Shown: piece after piece, positions 61,039-64,000 of the stretch
Position numbering within the stretch: position 1 is the stretch's first letter
How the letters are laid out: every line of letters starts with the position of its first letter
Assembly: GCA_948474755.1 (NCBI GenBank)
Contig: CAOLHI010001311.1
Span: 186,001 to 250,000 of the forward strand
DNA: 64,000 bases
DNA from: Ctenosaura bakeri
Lineage: Eukaryota > Chordata > Lepidosauria > Squamata > Iguanidae
Reading direction: 5' to 3'
Program-made: the position numbers and the translations under genes
Notes under the pieces: generated by a model
Told to the model about the DNA's origin: nothing
Seen by the model: only the letters and a program-made list of their open reading frames with translations
The model's database searches: none

Positions 61039-61180
61039 GGTCATTTCTGTACTGGACTGTTATAGTGCTATTATTCCACTTTCAACATCCTATGGAATCC
61101 TGGGGTTTGCAGTTTTGGGAGGAGCTGGCTGGAATGAAAGTGGAATAATAGTGCTATAACAGACCAGTGCAGAAATATCA
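61039..61180. mobile_element. Short palindromic DNA element, GGCC-end family, copy 4
   Basis: Ends GGTCATTTCTGTAC and GTGCAGAAATATCA, with TTA at 61036-61038 and 61181-61183. Arms as in the copies at 2614, 3570 and 56198; the right half is shortened. Confidence 0.83.
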
Positions 61181-61183
61181 TTA

Positions 61184-62235
61184 GACAAACTGATATAGGG
61201 AATTGTGTGTGTTCATGCTGTATGCTTCTTTTTTTTTTAAAAAAAAAAACAAGCTACTTTTTAAAAAACCTTTCAATTTCATGGAAGAAATGGACTAAAT
61301 TTGCCAAGGTAATCATGAAGGGATCAAGTCTTGTCAGAATTAAGATGAAAAAATGTAGAAAGTGTGTACAAGAGCAGCCCATATATGTGGGAGTTCCCCC
61401 TAAAAGAGCATCTGATTATGTTCCTATGATTTTTCTAGGAAATTGTTCTGAAAATAACATAGAAAACAAAAGTATATCAAGGCTACAACCCTTAAAGAAT
61501 TCAGAAGAATTGGTACAGAGTTTGGAGTTTGTGTCATAAATGTGTCTACAGACAAGAGATTAGAAAAAAATCAGAATGGTTGCAGGAGCTGCAGAATTAT
61601 TAGCAATGATTTAAGACTTCTGTCTTTTTTACTCAGTTGTCTCCAAATTCACAAAAGGTACAACAGGCATGTGAGAGGGGCTGTGGGGACTATACAATGG
61701 AATACAAAGAAATTATATGAACACCCAGCATTTTCCAAATAGGCATTTTCCAATTGCATAGGTTGCATAGGCTCCACAAAAGTTCTATTAACACTCCTGG
61801 AGAAAGAATTAGCAAAGACTGAAGAATGCAGTGCATTAAATATTTAAGTATATAGAAGTATGTAAGTATATAGAAAGTGTAAACATGGAAGTTTATATAA
61901 GAAAAATATATATGAAGTATATAAGTATTAAGTATACTTAGAATTCTGCAGTGTATTACTTCTACATCCTGCCCAAAGCTCTATGATTAGACAAGTCTGA
62001 TAAAACCATCAATTATGATTACAAAATATACAAGGCAATCACAAAGCTACCCATCTTCTTCTCCCTACCTAGATGGTTTCCTGATAGTCTTCTGGATGTA
62101 AACTGCAAATAAGCCTTTGAGAGTGTTCATATTGATGTCCAGTATGCTTCAGATGAGCCCTACTTGAATTTGGACATCTCCTGACTTTTGCTTAGTCAAC
62201 CCAATTGAGTCTGGGATTTGGCCACATCTGAGGTA
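61184..62235. other. Unassigned DNA
   Basis: An open frame at 61207-61539 (110 codons, Lys-rich) and the following one have no recognised domain. 61840-61940 has repeated 'aagtatatagaa' words. No gene called. Confidence 0.4.
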
Positions 62236-63020
62236 TAGAATCATAGAGTTGGAAGAGAACACAAGGGCCATGCAGGAATACACAATCAAAGCATTCCTGA
62301 GAGATAACCGTCTAGCGTCTGTTTAATACCCTCCAAAGAAAGAGACTCCATCACATTCCAAAGCAGCATAATTCCGCTGTTGAACTGATCTTAGCATCAG
62401 GAAGTTCTTCTTGATGTTTAGATGGAAACCCTTTTCCTGTAGTTTGAAGCCATTGTTCTAGGGTCTGAGGAATCAGAAAACAAGCTTGCTCTATTCTCCA
62501 TGTGACATCCTTTCTAATATTTAAACATGACTATCACGTCACCTCTTAACCTTCCCTTTTCCAGACTAAACATGCCCAGTTCTCTAAGCCACTCCTCATA
62601 AGGCCTGCTTTCCAGGCCTTTTACAATTTTGGTCGCTCTCCTTCTCTGGACACATTCCAGCGGTCAAACCAGGTGTCACTTCATCCTATATCTGTGCATT
62701 TCATTCTTTCTTCCTAAGTGTAGTACCTTACATTTATCCAAATTGAAATTCATTTTGTTAGTTTTGGCCCAGCTCTCTAATATGTTAAGGTCATTTTGAA
62801 CCCTGATCCTGTCCTCTGGGATATTAGCTATCCCTCATAATTTGGTGTCATCTGCAGATCAGATATATATGCTTTCTATTCCATTATCCGACTAATTTAT
62901 AAAAATGTTGAATAACGCTAGCCTAGGACAAACCCTGTGGCACCCCGTTAGTCTTTTCTTCCCAGGATAAAGAGGCCACTACTGATACAGGATGTGTTAC
63001 TAACAAATCCATAACCAGGG
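62236..63020 (-). mobile_element. CR1 LINE 3' part, minus strand
   Basis: Plus-strand text begins 'gaatcatagagttggaagagaac', the reversed CR1 3' terminus, then 'aagttcttcttgatgtttagatgg', 'ctctaagccactcctcataagg', 'ttggtcgctctccttctctggacacattccag', 'atccaaattgaaattcattttgtta', 'tggtgtcatctgcagat', 'gacaaaccctgtggcacccc'. This is the full usual order of about 780 bp of CR1 3' sequence. Stops in all frames; inactive. Confidence 0.92.
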
Positions 63021-63440
63021 TTACACTTTTGCAAGAACCTTCTGACCTATGGAAAATTTAACACTTCAGAAAGAAGAACTCAGTGTAGCCCCATTTCAGA
63101 TTTGCTACCTCCTAGGGCTAGCCCAACCAGCAGAATGAGGTGATGATTTCAGATGGCCAGCAGCACCAGCTATTAGCTATATCGTCCTGAACAGCCTGAC
63201 TGTACACCTCTGCTGGGTTTTGTGCCCAATTTTACTTCCACCAGAAATAATTCTGATGTTTCTCAGAGCACATTTTATTAAGAATATCGTGCCATAATCA
63301 CAACCATTTTTATTCTACTTTCTGTTTTATTTTTCATTTTTACTCTTTGCCCACTCCTTTAGAGTCTTACCTATGGGGGGAGGGGTGAGCTCAGACCTCA
63401 GACTTGACCTACTGCCTTGGATAAAGTGAATGATGCTATC
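63021..63440. other. Unassigned DNA
   Basis: Nothing recognised; may include decayed CR1 5' to the annotated part. Confidence 0.45.
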
Positions 63441-63444
63441 CCAT

Positions 63445-64000
63445 TGTTACCCTGCTTGCTGGGGGTCCCTTAGGGGGATTCCCAACGCCTGTCAAAATTG
63501 TCTTCTGTGGGGAAAATTAGCTAAGAGCACTGCTTTAGCAATGCAAAGAGGGCAGGGTAATTAAGGATCTTTAACCCAATGTTTACGGGGTCAGGCTCAG
63601 TCAGAAATCACACACAAAGGTTTAATGAATGACTTTAGTAATAACTTGCACTCACGCACACACACATCCAAGGCCTAATAGAAATAAAGAGTGGAGATAA
63701 AATAGATTGTTGAGGGATAATACTGCACCTCCTCCTGAAGTCTTTTGGTCCGGGAAGTAGTCAGCTCAGCGAAGAGAAGCTAAGGAGGGAGGGGGCCGGT
63801 CGGGAGACATCACAATCATTCTCCTTGCCTCTCTCTCCTGCGCCTGCCTAACTAGTCCAAGAACAGGGACTATTTGTAGGAAAAATTTACTTTGAAGGCA
63901 AATCCTTTCCCAGGGAACACAAACAAAGACAGAATAAGAAAAAACACCTTCACACCTGGCCTTTCTCGGAAGATAACAAAGTGTCATCTAAATAACAGGA
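63445..64000 (-). mobile_element. LTR (family A, copy 3), cut by window end
   Basis: Starts TGTTACCCTG on the plus strand (LTR 3' end). It shares 'ggggtcccttaggggg', 'aattagctaagagcactgctttagca', 'gggcagggtaat', 'ggatctttaaccca', 'ggggtcaggctcag' and 'cctgaagtcttttggtccgggaagta' with 57511-58206. The 5' end lies beyond base 64000, so it is unknown whether it is solo or part of a longer element. Confidence 0.75.

Noticed and set aside
61207..61742. Two consecutive Lys-rich open frames on the plus strand
   Set aside because: No similarity recognised; starts in a poly-A/T tract, and AT-rich DNA gives Lys/Asn/Phe-rich frames by chance.
57511..64000. The two minus-strand LTRs as the ends of one full retroelement
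   Set aside because: The DNA between them contains CR1, a MITE and unassigned DNA but no recognisable gag or pol, and the LTRs are clearly diverged.

Overview
This window looks like AT-rich, non-coding vertebrate DNA, most likely from a squamate reptile. The main reason is a tRNA-derived SINE of the squamate type: a box A/box B head, a conserved middle reading like 'ccatggaaacccactgggtgac', and a CAA-type tail. It occurs with CR1 and L2-type LINEs, a truncated LINE-1, solo LTRs and many short hAT-, Harbinger- and Tigger-like elements. The SINE and class attributions come from remembered family sequences, not from a search. I found no convincing host protein-coding gene, rRNA or CRISPR array, and no tRNA gene apart from the SINE heads. 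All long open frames either fall in repeats or look like chance; the only clear protein similarity is to LINE ORF2.

Layout. 1-235: L2-like ORF2 fragment. 2614-3771: two palindromic short elements. 5098-5500: probable LINE-1 3' end (minus). 7188-10060: a layered block of a hAT element, a degenerate minisatellite, a SINE inside it and a LINE-1 inside the SINE. 12286-12753: probable solo LTR. 13531-13775: SINE with an internal 25-bp triplication. 16128-16472: solo ERV-like LTR with a 4-bp target duplication. 16930-18052: Tigger-like element with a GC/CpG-rich interior. 19346-19562: SINE. 25411-25790: LINE 3' end. 31047-31836: hAT element carrying an 81-bp minisatellite. 34330-34760: LINE fragment. 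38234-39581: a short DNA element split by an LTR (38461-39292). 40010-40456: CR1 3' end followed by a truncated SINE. 42660-43430: L2-like LINE 3' end. 43898-47777: a cluster of hAT and 3-bp-duplicating elements in an old repetitive segment. 49011-49484: Tigger-like element. 53638-54093: another 3-bp-duplicating element. 57511-58206 and 63445-64000: LTRs of the family seen at 38.5 kb, minus strand. 62236-63020: CR1 (minus). Between these lies unassigned, mostly unique-looking DNA.

The most informative signals are target-site duplications read directly from the sequence. At least seven elements share GGCC-type ends and 3-bp duplications but have quite different interiors. Four hAT-type elements have 8-bp duplications. 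Two Tigger-like elements are bounded by TA. These fix element boundaries to the base and give a relative insertion order. I saw no previously undescribed cellular system. The best leads are elements with unusual cargo: the CpG-rich Tigger-like element, the minisatellite-bearing hAT element and the shared-end/different-interior family.
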